The position numbers and the translations under genes were made by a program. Below are positions 24,045 through 33,696 of a stretch of DNA of 64,000 bases, piece after piece (positions within the stretch are counted from its first letter, which is position 1; every line of letters begins with the position of its first letter). The notes beneath the pieces were generated by a model. It saw only the letters and a program-made list of their open reading frames with translations, was not told the origin of the DNA and ran no database searches. Source of the DNA: Chitinophagaceae bacterium (lineage in GTDB: Bacteria; Bacteroidota; Bacteroidia; Chitinophagales; Chitinophagaceae); contig JAMLHL010000014.1 of assembly GCA_023957125.1 (NCBI GenBank), forward strand, positions 1 through 64,000, written 5' to 3'.

Positions 24045-27000
24045 TTAAACATTGCGTTTTCTTCTCCGGTTAAGCAATACCACTAATCCTACAAATACCG
24101 CCAATACGCCGCCGATGATCCATCCTGTTTCAGAATGAACCGTTTCCTTTTCCTGATGAGGCGTTAGTTCCTGCTTCTCCAGCACCTGCGCGTCTTTCGT
24201 TTCTATAGACACATTCCTGTTTTCTTTGGCTTTTCGAATGCCTGCTTTGAACGCCTGCGATTTTTCGTCCGAAAGATGATGGGCTATAAAGTCCTGCAGT
24301 TTATCATTATTGAGTGCAAAATTGGAAGACTCAGCGCCAATCCGGTTACTCAGATCCGAATGCAGGGTTGCCAGGGTCTTCAACCGGTCGTCTGTTGCTT
24401 TCCACATTCCCTTTCTGGCTGTTTCCAACATCACGGCCGTTGTGGTTTGTAATGCCGCCGGATTTTGCGCCATAAAAAAATCCTGCACATGCAACTTATA
24501 TTTATCGGCGATATAGGTATCGTACAATTCATCCCACATTTCCTGGTCTATTACCCCGGCACGGGTAGCGTTCCAGCCGTACATATTGGTAGTAATATCG
24601 GCAACCTGTGTCGCGGCGCCTTCCCTGCCTTTCATCATTTCCTGTATGTAGTTAGGATTGAATAGGGTAGCGCGTGCCTCCACGCCTACAGCCTCTTTCA
24701 GTTCCTGCATCCGCATATTACGGTGGTTCCTGTAATCGGCCAGATAGGCATCCGGATCTTTGCCGGTAACCTGTTTGACAGAAGTATTCAGCCCGCCCAT
24801 AAATTCATATACATGGTCCAGGGTCAAGGCTCCCCAGGTATTGTTTTGCCGCGGATGGATCAGTACTTCCGTATTTTGGAGCGCTGCGCGAAAAAGGTCT
24901 TCCCGGAAATCGGCCCAATCTTTATCGCTGTCGTACGATGCGCCCATATTGTGCATATACACTGCTGCAATATCAGCGCCGGTTTCCCACTGATCGCCGG
25001 CTTTAACATACTCCTGGATACCGGTGCCATAAGCGTTTTCAAGTCCGCCGAAAATACGCCGTGTGGACCATTCCCGTGCATCTTTCGGCGAAACGCCTTT
25101 TTTCACCAAAGCCGTTTCTATAGCTACACTTCCTTCTTTAACGCTATTCCCGTATCCTTCGTCTTTGGCATTGGCGGCCATATCTATGGCTTTTGCTATC
25201 AGGAACATCCGGGAGGATGCCAGGTCCCGGAACTGCCCGGAAGTCTGGATCACAATGTCTATCCGCGGACGTTTCAGTTCCCCGGAAGGAATCAGTCGTA
25301 CGTCATCCACCCGTCCAAAATTATCCCAGACAGGCTCTGCACCCAGCATATACAATACCTGGGCGATAGATACACCGTTGGTTTCAATAAACTCGCTGCT
25401 CCAGAAAGTATAGGCAACTTTTTTAGGATAATCTCCATGTTTTTTCCGGTATTCATCAATCGTATTTTGTGCCAGTTTTTTACCAACATCCCAGGCTGTC
25501 TCCGAAGGGGTGTTCTCCGCGTTGATAGAATACATATTATGACCGGAAGGCACCGCATTCGGGTTGGCCACCGCGTCACCGCCGGAAGAAGGAGCAGTAT
25601 ATCCGCCGTTCAGCCCGTTGATCAGGGCTTTCATTTCCAGTTCGGGACTTTCCATCAGCGCCTTCTTATATTTATTAATATTGGTCAGCGTCCGTTCGAT
25701 GTCTGATACAGCCCGGGCCAATTCTATTTCTTCTTTGGTAAACGTTGTCTTTTTCTTTGGTTTCCCTTCTGCCTGCTTATGCACTGCCGTATCTTTTTTG
25801 TTTTCGATACTCAGCCTGTTGGCTTCGCTGCTTCTTCTTACGGAAGCTTCAATTGCTTCCTGCGTACCGTATTTCTTCACGATCCGTTTCTGTACAAAGC
25901 CGGGTATCTTCTTCCACATCTCCCTGAAATCTTCAATAACCGATTCGGGAATCACATCTTTATTTACATCATATCCCTCCTCCAATAATTTTTCGCGAAC
26001 AAAATCCGGCACACCGAATTTGTTTTTTTCCGACTCACTCTTTTTTGTGACGATAAAAGACGGCATCTGTGGCGGTGTGAGGGCTTGCCTCGCTTCTTCC
26101 AGTTGCCCGTGCGTAATGCCGGCTACTGACAATACCAGCTTTTCGTCTGCCGGTTGTCCGTCAAGTACCCGGTTCACCAAAGTCTTAGCCGGGTTCAGAT
26201 AGGTTTCTGTAAAAAAAGTATTTCGCTTCAATTGCTGATCGGTCACTTTACCCCTTTGTTTGTCCAGTGCGGCAATGCTGTAAGCAATGGGATCGGCACT
26301 CATTGCCAATACCGTGGATCGGATCTTTTCGCTGGTATAAGGAACCCCGCTTGTATATAGCTCTCCGTTGATCTTTTCGGTGGCGATCTCTTCGGCAAAA
26401 TTGTCAATCCGTTCAATTTCATCTTCCGAATAGGGTTCCGCCAGGGTACTGTCCAGTTGCAGGCTGCGGTGAATTCCCATTTTTACCGCCATTTTCTTTA
26501 CGGTCATGGCATATACCTTCTTCTCTTCGTCGCTCGCTTTATAATATCCGCGGATGGCATCCTGCAGGTTACTGAATTCCTTTCGCATCCCGGACTCTGC
26601 AAACGGCGGCGTGAGGTACGAAATGGTGGCTGCATAGGTGCGCCGCTTGGCCATCATGCTTTCACCGATGTTGCCAATGGTATAATAATATAAATGCGGT
26701 ATGTTTCCCACCAACAGCTCCGGCCAGTCGTTCCGGGTTAATGCCACCTGCTTATCGGGCGTGAATTCCAGGCTGCCGTGCGTGCCGAAATGAATGAGCG
26801 CATCGGCTTTCAGTCCATATTGCATCCACAGGTAAGCAGCAAGATAAGGGTGGGGCGGCGCTACTTTTACGCCATGTGTCATCTTAAAACCCTCTTCGCC
26901 CAATGCCGCCAGGGGTTGTGCAAGCAGATATACATTACCCAATTGAACCCCGGCTATGGCTATATATTTTTTCCCGTCTTTTTCTACCGTCATATATTCT

Positions 27001-28415
27001 CCGGGGTCTTCGCCGTATTGTTTTACCACCGCCCGGTAGGTTTCATCAGACAGGGCTTTTTTTAACCAGGTATGATATTCAGCGGCTTCTACGAGAATCG
27101 GGTTTCCCTCTTCCACAAACCGCTCAAAAGCGCCGTGTGCATCAGGGTCAAAAACGGTAGCGCGTTTCGCCAGCAGATCACCCAATTCCTTTTCGGTAGC
27201 CGGCAAATCATTTACCGTATAGCCCTCGTGTTTCAATCTCCTGAGTACGTTATACAGCGAAGCTGTAACTTCCAGTCCCTGCCCAACGGTAGCATTTTCT
27301 CCTTCATTTCTAAAGAAATAAAGGGCTATTTTCTTGTTCTTGTTTTCAGTTTGTTTTAACCGGATGTAATTACCTACGATCTGTGTTAAGTTTTCCAGTC
27401 GTTCGGGGATGGCTTTCGTTACAAAAAGCCCGTCTTTGTTGTGATGTTGTGCAAAGATCACATAAGGATACAACGCGCCGTCAAGTTCCGGCAAAGTAAT
27501 GGTTTGTCCCATAAAAGCCCCCGGCATGCCCATCCGGTCATTACGCCACTCGTCTTCCAATTGAGTCACAGTCAACGGTGTAAAAAACGGCACGTTGTGT
27601 TTTTTTAACCAGTCAACCGCCTGGTCGGGAGCGCTGACCAACAGCCTTCCGTGCGGAAAATATACCACGGCATCGGGTTGTATCTCCTCTAAAAAATGAA
27701 TGCGATCCAGCGAACTCGCTACCGGGTAAACGTTGAAGCCGGCCTTATAGAAGGCCGATATTGCGCTGTCTATAAATTGTTTATCGCCGCTGTACGGATC
27801 GTGGATACCGGCAATGATGGCCACTCTGGGCGCCCCTTCCTTGTATAATTTTTTTTCCCGAACATAGTTTTCAAAGTCTGCTATATGTTCAAAGGCTATC
27901 TTTTCATCATAATGGAAATACACTTCCCGTTTGCCGGGAACAGGATCACCGGGTTCGCCGGCAAACAGCCACTTTTTGTCCATATATTTACGAACGTAGC
28001 GTCCCATATTCTGATAGTTCTCCCGGCTGCCGTTGTCGAGGTATTTCTCCAGTTCTCCAAGATCTTTGTCGCTTACGGTGCTGATATTATTTTCCGGGTT
28101 GAAAACCATCGTAAAGTGGGTAGGCACTTTTTTTGATATCTTTATCAACTCAGCGCGCTGTTCGGGATTGATCTTTAATCCCATGGCGCTACCAAGGATA
28201 AAATCGGCATCTTTCAACCGGCTTATCTCCCCGGATGGAACCCGGATGTACCGGATAAACCGGTCTTTATTGGACAGTGCGATGTTGGATACTTTATTAG
28301 CGGAAAAATTATATAACGCAATTTTGGTAGGCGCCACGGCATAATACCAGAAAAGCCAGGCGAGGACAAAGAGCAAAACGGAAACTCCGACCAGTAATAT
28401 CTTCTTCTTCTTCAT
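24045..28415 (-). CDS. hmuS: Membrane-anchored CobN/Mg-chelatase H-like protein, HmuS-like
   Basis: A 1456-residue protein of the CobN/BchH large-chelatase family. Seen: an N-terminal span (about 7-28) behind a lysine cluster; CobN segments VYFPHGRLLVSAPDQAVDWL, DALIHFGTHGSLEFTPDKQ, LYYYTIGNIGESMMAKRRT, VAYTFWSSEFIETNGVSIAQ, QTSGQFRDLASSRM and AVYMHNMGASYDSDKDW; and a C-terminal span followed by RRRKRNV. The charge pattern puts both ends in the cytoplasm side and the catalytic body in the periplasm. No CobS/CobT AAA+ subunit genes are nearby, unlike true cobaltochelatase. In Bacteroidetes this HmuS form has been linked to metal removal from haem. The start MKKKK (28415) is preferred to the TTG at 28427. 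Confidence 0.88.
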   Translation of the reverse strand: MKKKKILLVGVSVLLFVLAWLFWYYAVAPTKIALYNFSANKVSNIALSNKDRFIRYIRVPSGEISRLKDADFILGSAMGLKINPEQRAELIKISKKVPTHFTMVFNPENNISTVSDKDLGELEKYLDNGSRENYQNMGRYVRKYMDKKWLFAGEPGDPVPGKREVYFHYDEKIAFEHIADFENYVREKKLYKEGAPRVAIIAGIHDPYSGDKQFIDSAISAFYKAGFNVYPVASSLDRIHFLEEIQPDAVVYFPHGRLLVSAPDQAVDWLKKHNVPFFTPLTVTQLEDEWRNDRMGMPGAFMGQTITLPELDGALYPYVIFAQHHNKDGLFVTKAIPERLENLTQIVGNYIRLKQTENKNKKIALYFFRNEGENATVGQGLEVTASLYNVLRRLKHEGYTVNDLPATEKELGDLLAKRATVFDPDAHGAFERFVEEGNPILVEAAEYHTWLKKALSDETYRAVVKQYGEDPGEYMTVEKDGKKYIAIAGVQLGNVYLLAQPLAALGEEGFKMTHGVKVAPPHPYLAAYLWMQYGLKADALIHFGTHGSLEFTPDKQVALTRNDWPELLVGNIPHLYYYTIGNIGESMMAKRRTYAATISYLTPPFAESGMRKEFSNLQDAIRGYYKASDEEKKVYAMTVKKMAVKMGIHRSLQLDSTLAEPYSEDEIERIDNFAEEIATEKINGELYTSGVPYTSEKIRSTVLAMSADPIAYSIAALDKQRGKVTDQQLKRNTFFTETYLNPAKTLVNRVLDGQPADEKLVLSVAGITHGQLEEARQALTPPQMPSFIVTKKSESEKNKFGVPDFVREKLLEEGYDVNKDVIPESVIEDFREMWKKIPGFVQKRIVKKYGTQEAIEASVRRSSEANRLSIENKKDTAVHKQAEGKPKKKTTFTKEEIELARAVSDIERTLTNINKYKKALMESPELEMKALINGLNGGYTAPSSGGDAVANPNAVPSGHNMYSINAENTPSETAWDVGKKLAQNTIDEYRKKHGDYPKKVAYTFWSSEFIETNGVSIAQVLYMLGAEPVWDNFGRVDDVRLIPSGELKRPRIDIVIQTSGQFRDLASSRMFLIAKAIDMAANAKDEGYGNSVKEGSVAIETALVKKGVSPKDAREWSTRRIFGGLENAYGTGIQEYVKAGDQWETGADIAAVYMHNMGASYDSDKDWADFREDLFRAALQNTEVLIHPRQNNTWGALTLDHVYEFMGGLNTSVKQVTGKDPDAYLADYRNHRNMRMQELKEAVGVEARATLFNPNYIQEMMKGREGAATQVADITTNMYGWNATRAGVIDQEMWDELYDTYIADKYKLHVQDFFMAQNPAALQTTTAVMLETARKGMWKATDDRLKTLATLHSDLSNRIGAESSNFALNNDKLQDFIAHHLSDEKSQAFKAGIRKAKENRNVSIETKDAQVLEKQELTPHQEKETVHSETGWIIGGVLAVFVGLVVLLNRRRKRNV

Positions 28416-28657
28416 GATGAGGGGCAAAGTAGTCTAAGTTTTGAATGTGCATTTTTGAATTCAGGAAATAATTTCAGGTAGCACAGGCATCGTGGTGGTT
28501 GAAAAAAATCGGTTTCGAAATGACGGAGGGGCTGCCGTCAGAAAACGATAAACGCAGACGAACGAGGTTGAAGGAACCATAGCGCCCGGATGACTTTCCC
28601 GCAGGTTTTGCTTAGCTAAATCGGGTTGGGGCCTGGCAACCGGTATCTCGCGCTTCC

Positions 28658-29239
28658 TCAAGAATTAAAATAATAAAACAACCATACTGCAGCCACCGGC
28701 AGCAGCAATCCGGCTAATGTAAACCAAACGCCCCGGCGCCTGAAGCCATATTTCCCGCGCAGGATAAACAATCCCGTAACGCTGATGGCGATCAGCATAA
28801 CGGCAAAGATATCCGACATCCACTTCCACCCTGCGAGGCTGTTGCGATGCAGTACATTGGCTTCGTAAAAGAAATGCCGCTTCCCGATCCTTTCGTAATG
28901 GCCGGTACCCGTTTCAAGGTTCACATGGAGAGATGCATTATCGTAATATATTTTCACCTGGTTATCCGTAGGGAAATCGTATATTTTAAAATGGGATTCC
29001 TCCACGGCCTTACTGAAATCAGTAACCACGTCATCGGTAACCTGGTTCATCGAAAGATGAGCCGGCAAATGCACCGTCTTTTTATAGATAATGAAGTCCG
29101 GATCCCAGTCATCAAGGTGATTGAGTGCGAGCCCAGACAAACAGTAAATAATGATCAGGGAAGAAAAAAAGTACCCGAGATCCCTGTGCCATGTCAGGTT
29201 CAGCCGGCGCAGCTTCCGGGAAGTGTGAGATGAGAACAT
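28658..29239 (-). CDS. PepSY-associated transmembrane protein
   Basis: A 193-residue membrane protein of the PepSY-TM group, often linked to iron or haem uptake and suspected to act in electron transfer or reduction. The N-terminal basic stretch SRKLRRLNLTWHRDLGYFFS leads into span 1 (about 25-45). A periplasmic PepSY-like domain follows (about 60-130). After LHRNSLAGWKWMSDIFAVML come spans at about 142-160 and 172-190. His residues in TWHRDLG and VLHRNSL fit the usual paired positions for haem b binding in related proteins. Its ATG overlaps the chelatase-lipoprotein stop (TAATG). About 230 bases separate it from the CobN-like gene, so that gene may have its own promoter. Confidence 0.82.
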   Translation of the reverse strand: MFSSHTSRKLRRLNLTWHRDLGYFFSSLIIIYCLSGLALNHLDDWDPDFIIYKKTVHLPAHLSMNQVTDDVVTDFSKAVEESHFKIYDFPTDNQVKIYYDNASLHVNLETGTGHYERIGKRHFFYEANVLHRNSLAGWKWMSDIFAVMLIAISVTGLFILRGKYGFRRRGVWFTLAGLLLPVAAVWLFYYFNS

Positions 29240-30183
29240 TACCTGGTTTTAGCGGTCTCGGGATGTGATATTTTGTTGGAAAAATCCAGCGAGGCGCTGA
29301 TCACCCAATCCTCCACATTTTTATCAGGCAGGATAGCGTCAGGTCTGTACACCACCTTTTCTTTTGACGACGCCACTTTTTTGATGCCATCGGTGATGAT
29401 CCGTCCCTGGAACATTTCATCAAATGCCACGAGAACGGGGATCACCACCGCTTCTTTCTTCTTTTGCAACATTTCTTTTACGGGGAGTGTGGTAGAATCG
29501 GGGCTATAGTGCACCAGGTGACCGCACCACCCGAAATTATAATCCGTAAGGGCAGTATGCTCTTTCACATAATCTCCAACGTTCTGCATCAGCCGCGTCC
29601 ATTCGGTATTATAGGTTTTATCGCCATAAGCTATCAATACCAACCCCTCGTTAGCGGGGTCTTTACTTATTTCCTGGTATCTTCTCAATATATTTTTTTT
29701 CAGGATATCGGTAAAATCGAGCAGAGGCGTAATATGTACCTGCGCCTTAGGCGTATATCGTTCCATGTTCTCGATCTTAAAAGCTTCGATAGACTGCGGA
29801 TCGTCTTTTTGACCGATCAGTGTGGGTATATCGTCAAAGGAATGTGAACTCACGGTTAGGAAAACGGGAACGAGGATCACATCCGAATAACCTTCCTTGT
29901 CAAATTCCTTCAGCCGGGTAGCGATAGAGGGTTCGGTATATTCCATGAACGCGGTTTTCACATCTTTAATGTCTCCGCCTTTCAAAATGGAGTCTCTTAC
30001 ATTTTTCTCCAGATTCAATAAGCTGTTACGCCAGGCTTCCGAACGCGAGCCATGGTTTACGAGCAATACGCCGATTTTGCGGTCATTGTTGTGATCCTCG
30101 GCCTCTTTTTTTCCCGATTGGCAGGAAAAAAGCGAAATGGAAATCGTTAAAATGAAAAATAAAAACCTGTTCGTTTGTTTCAT
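29239..30183 (-). CDS. Periplasmic CbiK/CbiX-like class II chelatase lipoprotein
   Basis: A 314-residue lipoprotein (lipobox SISLFSC, Cys21) with a two-lobed class II chelatase fold. The first lobe has VLLVNHGSRSEAWRNSL, AFMEYTEPSIATRLKEF and VILVPVFLTVSSHSFDDIP. The second lobe has LVLIAYGDKTYNTEW, GWCGHLVHYSPDS and VVIPVLVAFDEMFQGRI. CbiK/CbiX and ferrochelatase relatives insert or remove metal in tetrapyrroles using these His and acidic residues. Being lipid-anchored it must act outside the cytoplasm, as reported for the periplasmic cobaltochelatase of Desulfovibrio. It heads a two-gene unit with the PepSY protein and diverges from the haem receptor, so it likely handles incoming haem or another porphyrin. 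Exact metal unknown. Confidence 0.83.
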   Translation of the reverse strand: MKQTNRFLFFILTISISLFSCQSGKKEAEDHNNDRKIGVLLVNHGSRSEAWRNSLLNLEKNVRDSILKGGDIKDVKTAFMEYTEPSIATRLKEFDKEGYSDVILVPVFLTVSSHSFDDIPTLIGQKDDPQSIEAFKIENMERYTPKAQVHITPLLDFTDILKKNILRRYQEISKDPANEGLVLIAYGDKTYNTEWTRLMQNVGDYVKEHTALTDYNFGWCGHLVHYSPDSTTLPVKEMLQKKKEAVVIPVLVAFDEMFQGRIITDGIKKVASSKEKVVYRPDAILPDKNVEDWVISASLDFSNKISHPETAKTR

Positions 30184-30222
30184 AAACTAAGATATATGTA
30201 TCTGTTGCAAAACAAACAATAA

Positions 30223-30234
30223 GAAACTTGTTTC
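30223..30234. promoter_or_regulatory. Possible operator in the divergent haem-locus promoter region
   Basis: The 185-base gap between the chelatase lipoprotein and haem receptor genes contains GAAAC-TT-GTTTC, a perfect 5-bp inverted repeat. It could be a binding site for an iron- or haem-responsive repressor acting on both directions. Only the repeat is seen; regulator binding is a guess. Confidence 0.3.
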
Positions 30235-30368
30235 ATTTACGCAATCGGGAAAAGAGACCCCTATAATTTACGAAAAGGGGAAAGATTTAGCTCCGGGAAA
30301 ATATTTTACCGAAAAATGACAGTGTAACGGAGGAGTTGTACTCAGATTTGCCGAAATAATTTTTCCTT

Positions 30369-32426
30369 ATGTCGAAACTGATTCTTTCTCTGCTTATGGT
30401 TTTCCTGATACCGGTGATGGTGGGAGCGCAAGCAAAACCGGATACTTCCAATACCTATAAAAGTTTAGAGGAGGTCGTCGTTACCGGGCAGTACAAGCCC
30501 CAGTCGCTGACGAAATCGGTTTACCAGGTACGGGTTATCAACAGCGATTATATACAGCTCAGCGGCTCCACCAATATACAACAGGTTTTGAATGAACAAC
30601 TGGGGTTCAGGTTTTCTACCGATAACACCCTGGGTATCACAGATGTAAAACTGAACGGGATGGGTGGCAACAATGTAAAGATACTTTTGGACGGCGTGCC
30701 CATGACCGACCGGTATGATCAGCGGGTAAGCCTCAGCCAGATTGACGTTCATAATATCCGGCAGATCGAAATTGTAGAGGGACCGATGTCCGTGTCTTAT
30801 GGCAGCGATGCCATGGCGGGGGTTATCAATATCATCACCAAAACAGATAAAACCGATCATTTTTCAGTGAGGGCCTCGGCGCAGGAAGAAACTTCCGGCA
30901 AAGAATATTATCCGTTTAGTTATAAGGGGGTGCACAACCAGCATGTTGGTTTAAATTACAGGAAGGGAAAAATATTTGTCTCACTGGGCGGGACGCATAA
31001 TGATTTTGACGGGGTAGGAGGGGATGAATACGGCAGGGGGAAAAGCTGGAAGCCGAAGGAACAATGGCTGGGTAATGCCAGGCTGGGCCTGGAAAATGAG
31101 CGTTTTAACATGTATTACCGGATAGACGGGATGTATGAAAATATCAGTTCAAGAAATCCGATCAATTTCAATAATTATAAGGCAACGGATCAGCAATACA
31201 TCACCAATCGCTTTATCCACCAGTTGCAGGGCAATTATAAGGTCAATCCCAGTTTGCAGATCAATGGTTTCCTGGCATACACCGATTACAGCCGGGAAAC
31301 GCAGACTACCCGGCGGAATTTTCTTGCTAACACCATCGAACCCAATCAAGCGGGGGAAAACGACCTCTCTAAAGTAAACAGCCTGTCGTTTAAAACTACC
31401 CTGCAATACCGGTTGTCGGACATGGTATCGTTGCAGCCGGGAATTGACATCAATCACGAAAAGGCGGGTGGCGCGCGGATCGAAGGTACGCCCGTGATCA
31501 ACGATTATGCGGCATTTGTGTCGGCGGAAATTATCCCGCTTCCTTTTGCCAATATCCGCCCCGGACTGCGCTTCAGCAATAATTCAGAATACCGGGCGCC
31601 GCTGGCTATTCCATCGCTCAATACCAAATTCAGCCTCAATGACCGTTTCACATTGCGTTTGGCTTACGGATACGGGTTCAGGGCGCCCACCCTGCGGGAG
31701 CTATACCTTACTTTTTTTGACGCTAACCACAGCCTCGTGGGGAATACCGGGCTGAAAGCTGAATCCGCCAATAGCATGAACGGCTCCCTTACTTATTCGT
31801 CACCCTTCAAAAAAGCGACTTTTCAGTCCACCCTGTCTGGCTTTTTCAACGCTTACAGCAACCAGATCCAGTTGTTGCAGAGCCTGACTGATCCCAGTGA
31901 ATATACCTATTATAATATTGATAAATCCCAAACGGCCGGAGCTGCCTTTGAAAACAGGTTGTTTATTAAAAACGCGGAATTCACACTCGGGGTTTCTTAT
32001 GTCGGGTTTGCCTCCAGCCAGTTTGATGATGAGGATTATGTAAAGGAAGACAACCGGAATTACCTGTGGACCCCGGAGATCACCTCCAACATCGTGTATA
32101 ACATAGAAAAACTGAAAACAAAGCTGGCCCTGTTTTACAAATTCACGGGTAAAAAACCGGCGTTCAGCTTTGGCACCGTTGATTCAAAAGATGCTATCCT
32201 CCTGACGCAAACAGCGGCATTTAACCTGGCAGATTTTACCATTACAACTTCTGTCAACAAATTTCTTTCCACGCGGCTGGGCGTTAAAAATATTTTTGAT
32301 ATTACAAACGTGACCAACAGTACCGTAACTTCTTCCAATTCAGGACATTCCGGCGCCGGCCCTTTGGTAGTCGGTTATGGCCGCTCATTTTTCCTGGGAC
32401 TTGAATTTAACTGGAACCACAAATAA
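30369..32426 (+). CDS. hmuR: Haem TonB-dependent receptor, HmuR-like
   Basis: A 685-residue outer-membrane receptor. A signal peptide (to about residue 20, MVGAQA) is followed by a TonB-box-like region SLEEVVVTGQY. The plug (about 40-155) includes QQVLNEQLGFRFSTDN, DVKLNGMGGNNVKILLDGVP, IRQIEIVEGPMSVSYGSD and AGVINIITKT, and a 22-strand barrel ends FFLGLEFNWNHK. In the barrel, GFRAP (FRAP at about 437-440) followed some 25 residues later by VGNTGLKAE matches the FRAP-NPNL signature of haem receptors; the second half is degenerate. It diverges from the chelatase gene and is followed by hmuY, the reverse of the Porphyromonas order. Confidence 0.88.
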   Translation: MSKLILSLLMVFLIPVMVGAQAKPDTSNTYKSLEEVVVTGQYKPQSLTKSVYQVRVINSDYIQLSGSTNIQQVLNEQLGFRFSTDNTLGITDVKLNGMGGNNVKILLDGVPMTDRYDQRVSLSQIDVHNIRQIEIVEGPMSVSYGSDAMAGVINIITKTDKTDHFSVRASAQEETSGKEYYPFSYKGVHNQHVGLNYRKGKIFVSLGGTHNDFDGVGGDEYGRGKSWKPKEQWLGNARLGLENERFNMYYRIDGMYENISSRNPINFNNYKATDQQYITNRFIHQLQGNYKVNPSLQINGFLAYTDYSRETQTTRRNFLANTIEPNQAGENDLSKVNSLSFKTTLQYRLSDMVSLQPGIDINHEKAGGARIEGTPVINDYAAFVSAEIIPLPFANIRPGLRFSNNSEYRAPLAIPSLNTKFSLNDRFTLRLAYGYGFRAPTLRELYLTFFDANHSLVGNTGLKAESANSMNGSLTYSSPFKKATFQSTLSGFFNAYSNQIQLLQSLTDPSEYTYYNIDKSQTAGAAFENRLFIKNAEFTLGVSYVGFASSQFDDEDYVKEDNRNYLWTPEITSNIVYNIEKLKTKLALFYKFTGKKPAFSFGTVDSKDAILLTQTAAFNLADFTITTSVNKFLSTRLGVKNIFDITNVTNSTVTSSNSGHSGAGPLVVGYGRSFFLGLEFNWNHK

Positions 32427-32487
32427 ACCATCCATTTTAATAAGCATTAATCATTACTCTCTTTTTTTAAAGAACAAATCAAAAACC

Positions 32488-33552
32488 ATGACCAATTTTA
32501 AGTATGTTTTCTTATCCGTGTTGGTACTATCGGGCACAATGGCCTGTAAAAAAGATAAAGATCCTGTTATTATAATCCCGCCTTCTTCCGGGGCTGAGGT
32601 AACGCTCAATGGTCTTGCCGGCAGCGAGGCAGGCTCCTCGGCCGGGAACGCGGTGTACCTGGATCTCAGCGGAGACAAAAATACCCCTGTGTTGCGCTCC
32701 GGTTGGGATCTGGGATTTTACTCCGGTTCGGATTTCAGGGTAATTCTGAATAATACCGCCAGCGCCGGCGTAAAGGTGCTGGACAAGACGGACCTTGCGG
32801 CGGTTTCAGCCGATGATACCACGGGGTTAACACTTGCCGTAAGCCAGATGGCGCCCGACCCTGCTCAACTTGAATATTTCGACGATATTCCGGGCGATCT
32901 TACCAAAACCGCTATTCCGGCGGTTTCCGCTACGGAATCTGCCAATCCCGTTATCATATTGAACCGCGGTACCGGGGGAGGTATAGCCGCCCGGCCCTGG
33001 GTGAAGCTGAGAGTACTGAGGAACGGCGACGGATACACGCTCCAGTATGCCGGTCTTGACGAAACAACCGTCAAAACGCTTAATGTACCGAAAGATGCCG
33101 ACTTCAATTTCACTTTTGTTTCGATAGACAACGGGATCGTGCAGGTGGAACCCGCAAAAGACAACTGGGATATTGTATGGAGTTACTCCGTTTATGAAAC
33201 GGATTTCGGCGGAGGGTTGGTTCCCTATAACTTCTCCGATTTGATCGCTATTAATTACCTGGCAGGCGTGCAGGCAGCTGAAAAAGTGTATGCAGACGAA
33301 GCCACGGCTGCGGATGCTTATACAAAGTTTAATAAAGACAGCCTGTCGCGCACCACGCTGGTCAATGACCGTTGGGTGATCGGAAGTAAATGGAGAAGTA
33401 CGCAGCCGGCTACGGGCGCTAAAAAAGACCGGTTTTATGTGATCAAAGACGCCGCGGGCAATTATTATAAGTTTAAATGCCTGGCGATGGGTGTGGGTGA
33501 TGATGGCGGCGTAAGGGGAAAGCCCGAATTTAAGTATGAGTTGCTGCAATAA
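32488..33552 (+). CDS. hmuY: HmuY-family haem-binding lipoprotein
   Basis: A 354-residue lipoprotein (lipobox LSGTMAC, Cys20). HmuY-family features are the strand motif AVYLDLSGDK, the signature SGWDLGFYSGSDFRVILNN, NWDIVWSYSVYET and the C-terminal end KPEFKYELLQ. HmuY strips haem from host proteins and passes it to HmuR. It is longer than the roughly 216-residue Porphyromonas protein, with added segments in the middle. The mature protein has no histidine at all (see findings), so bis-His haem ligation is impossible. It starts 61 bases after hmuR and ends before a strong terminator. The ATG at 32488 gives the lipoprotein signal. Confidence 0.85.
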   Translation: MTNFKYVFLSVLVLSGTMACKKDKDPVIIIPPSSGAEVTLNGLAGSEAGSSAGNAVYLDLSGDKNTPVLRSGWDLGFYSGSDFRVILNNTASAGVKVLDKTDLAAVSADDTTGLTLAVSQMAPDPAQLEYFDDIPGDLTKTAIPAVSATESANPVIILNRGTGGGIAARPWVKLRVLRNGDGYTLQYAGLDETTVKTLNVPKDADFNFTFVSIDNGIVQVEPAKDNWDIVWSYSVYETDFGGGLVPYNFSDLIAINYLAGVQAAEKVYADEATAADAYTKFNKDSLSRTTLVNDRWVIGSKWRSTQPATGAKKDRFYVIKDAAGNYYKFKCLAMGVGDDGGVRGKPEFKYELLQ

Positions 33553-33631
33553 ACACCCGGTTATTCCTCCGTATCCGGGCATGGGCGGCTCATTAAAACT
33601 ATACCAATACCGGTAACAGCTTACGCCCAAT

Positions 33632-33680
33632 AAGCAACAACGTACCCGGATCGCCTGTACGTTGTTGCTTTCTGTTTTTT
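33632..33680. terminator. Strong intrinsic terminator after hmuRY
   Basis: Fourteen-base perfect arms, AAGCAACAACGTAC (33632-33645) and GTACGTTGTTGCTT (33657-33670), with an 11-base loop and then TCTGTTTTTT. It ends the hmuR-hmuY transcript. The A-rich left side means it may also work for the convergent PmoA-like gene ending at 33697. Confidence 0.88.
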
Positions 33681-33696
33681 GATGGATCAGTATGAT

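Noticed and set aside
24723..25706. Long 327-codon open frame on the + strand
   Set aside because: It lies fully antisense to the well-supported CobN-like gene; its residues show no family motif and arise from codon bias.
28428..28657. Possible cobalamin riboswitch before the CobN-like gene
   Set aside because: No B12-box (GCCACTG) or matching helix set was found; only unstructured leader sequence. A 66-codon open frame here also has no recognisable features.
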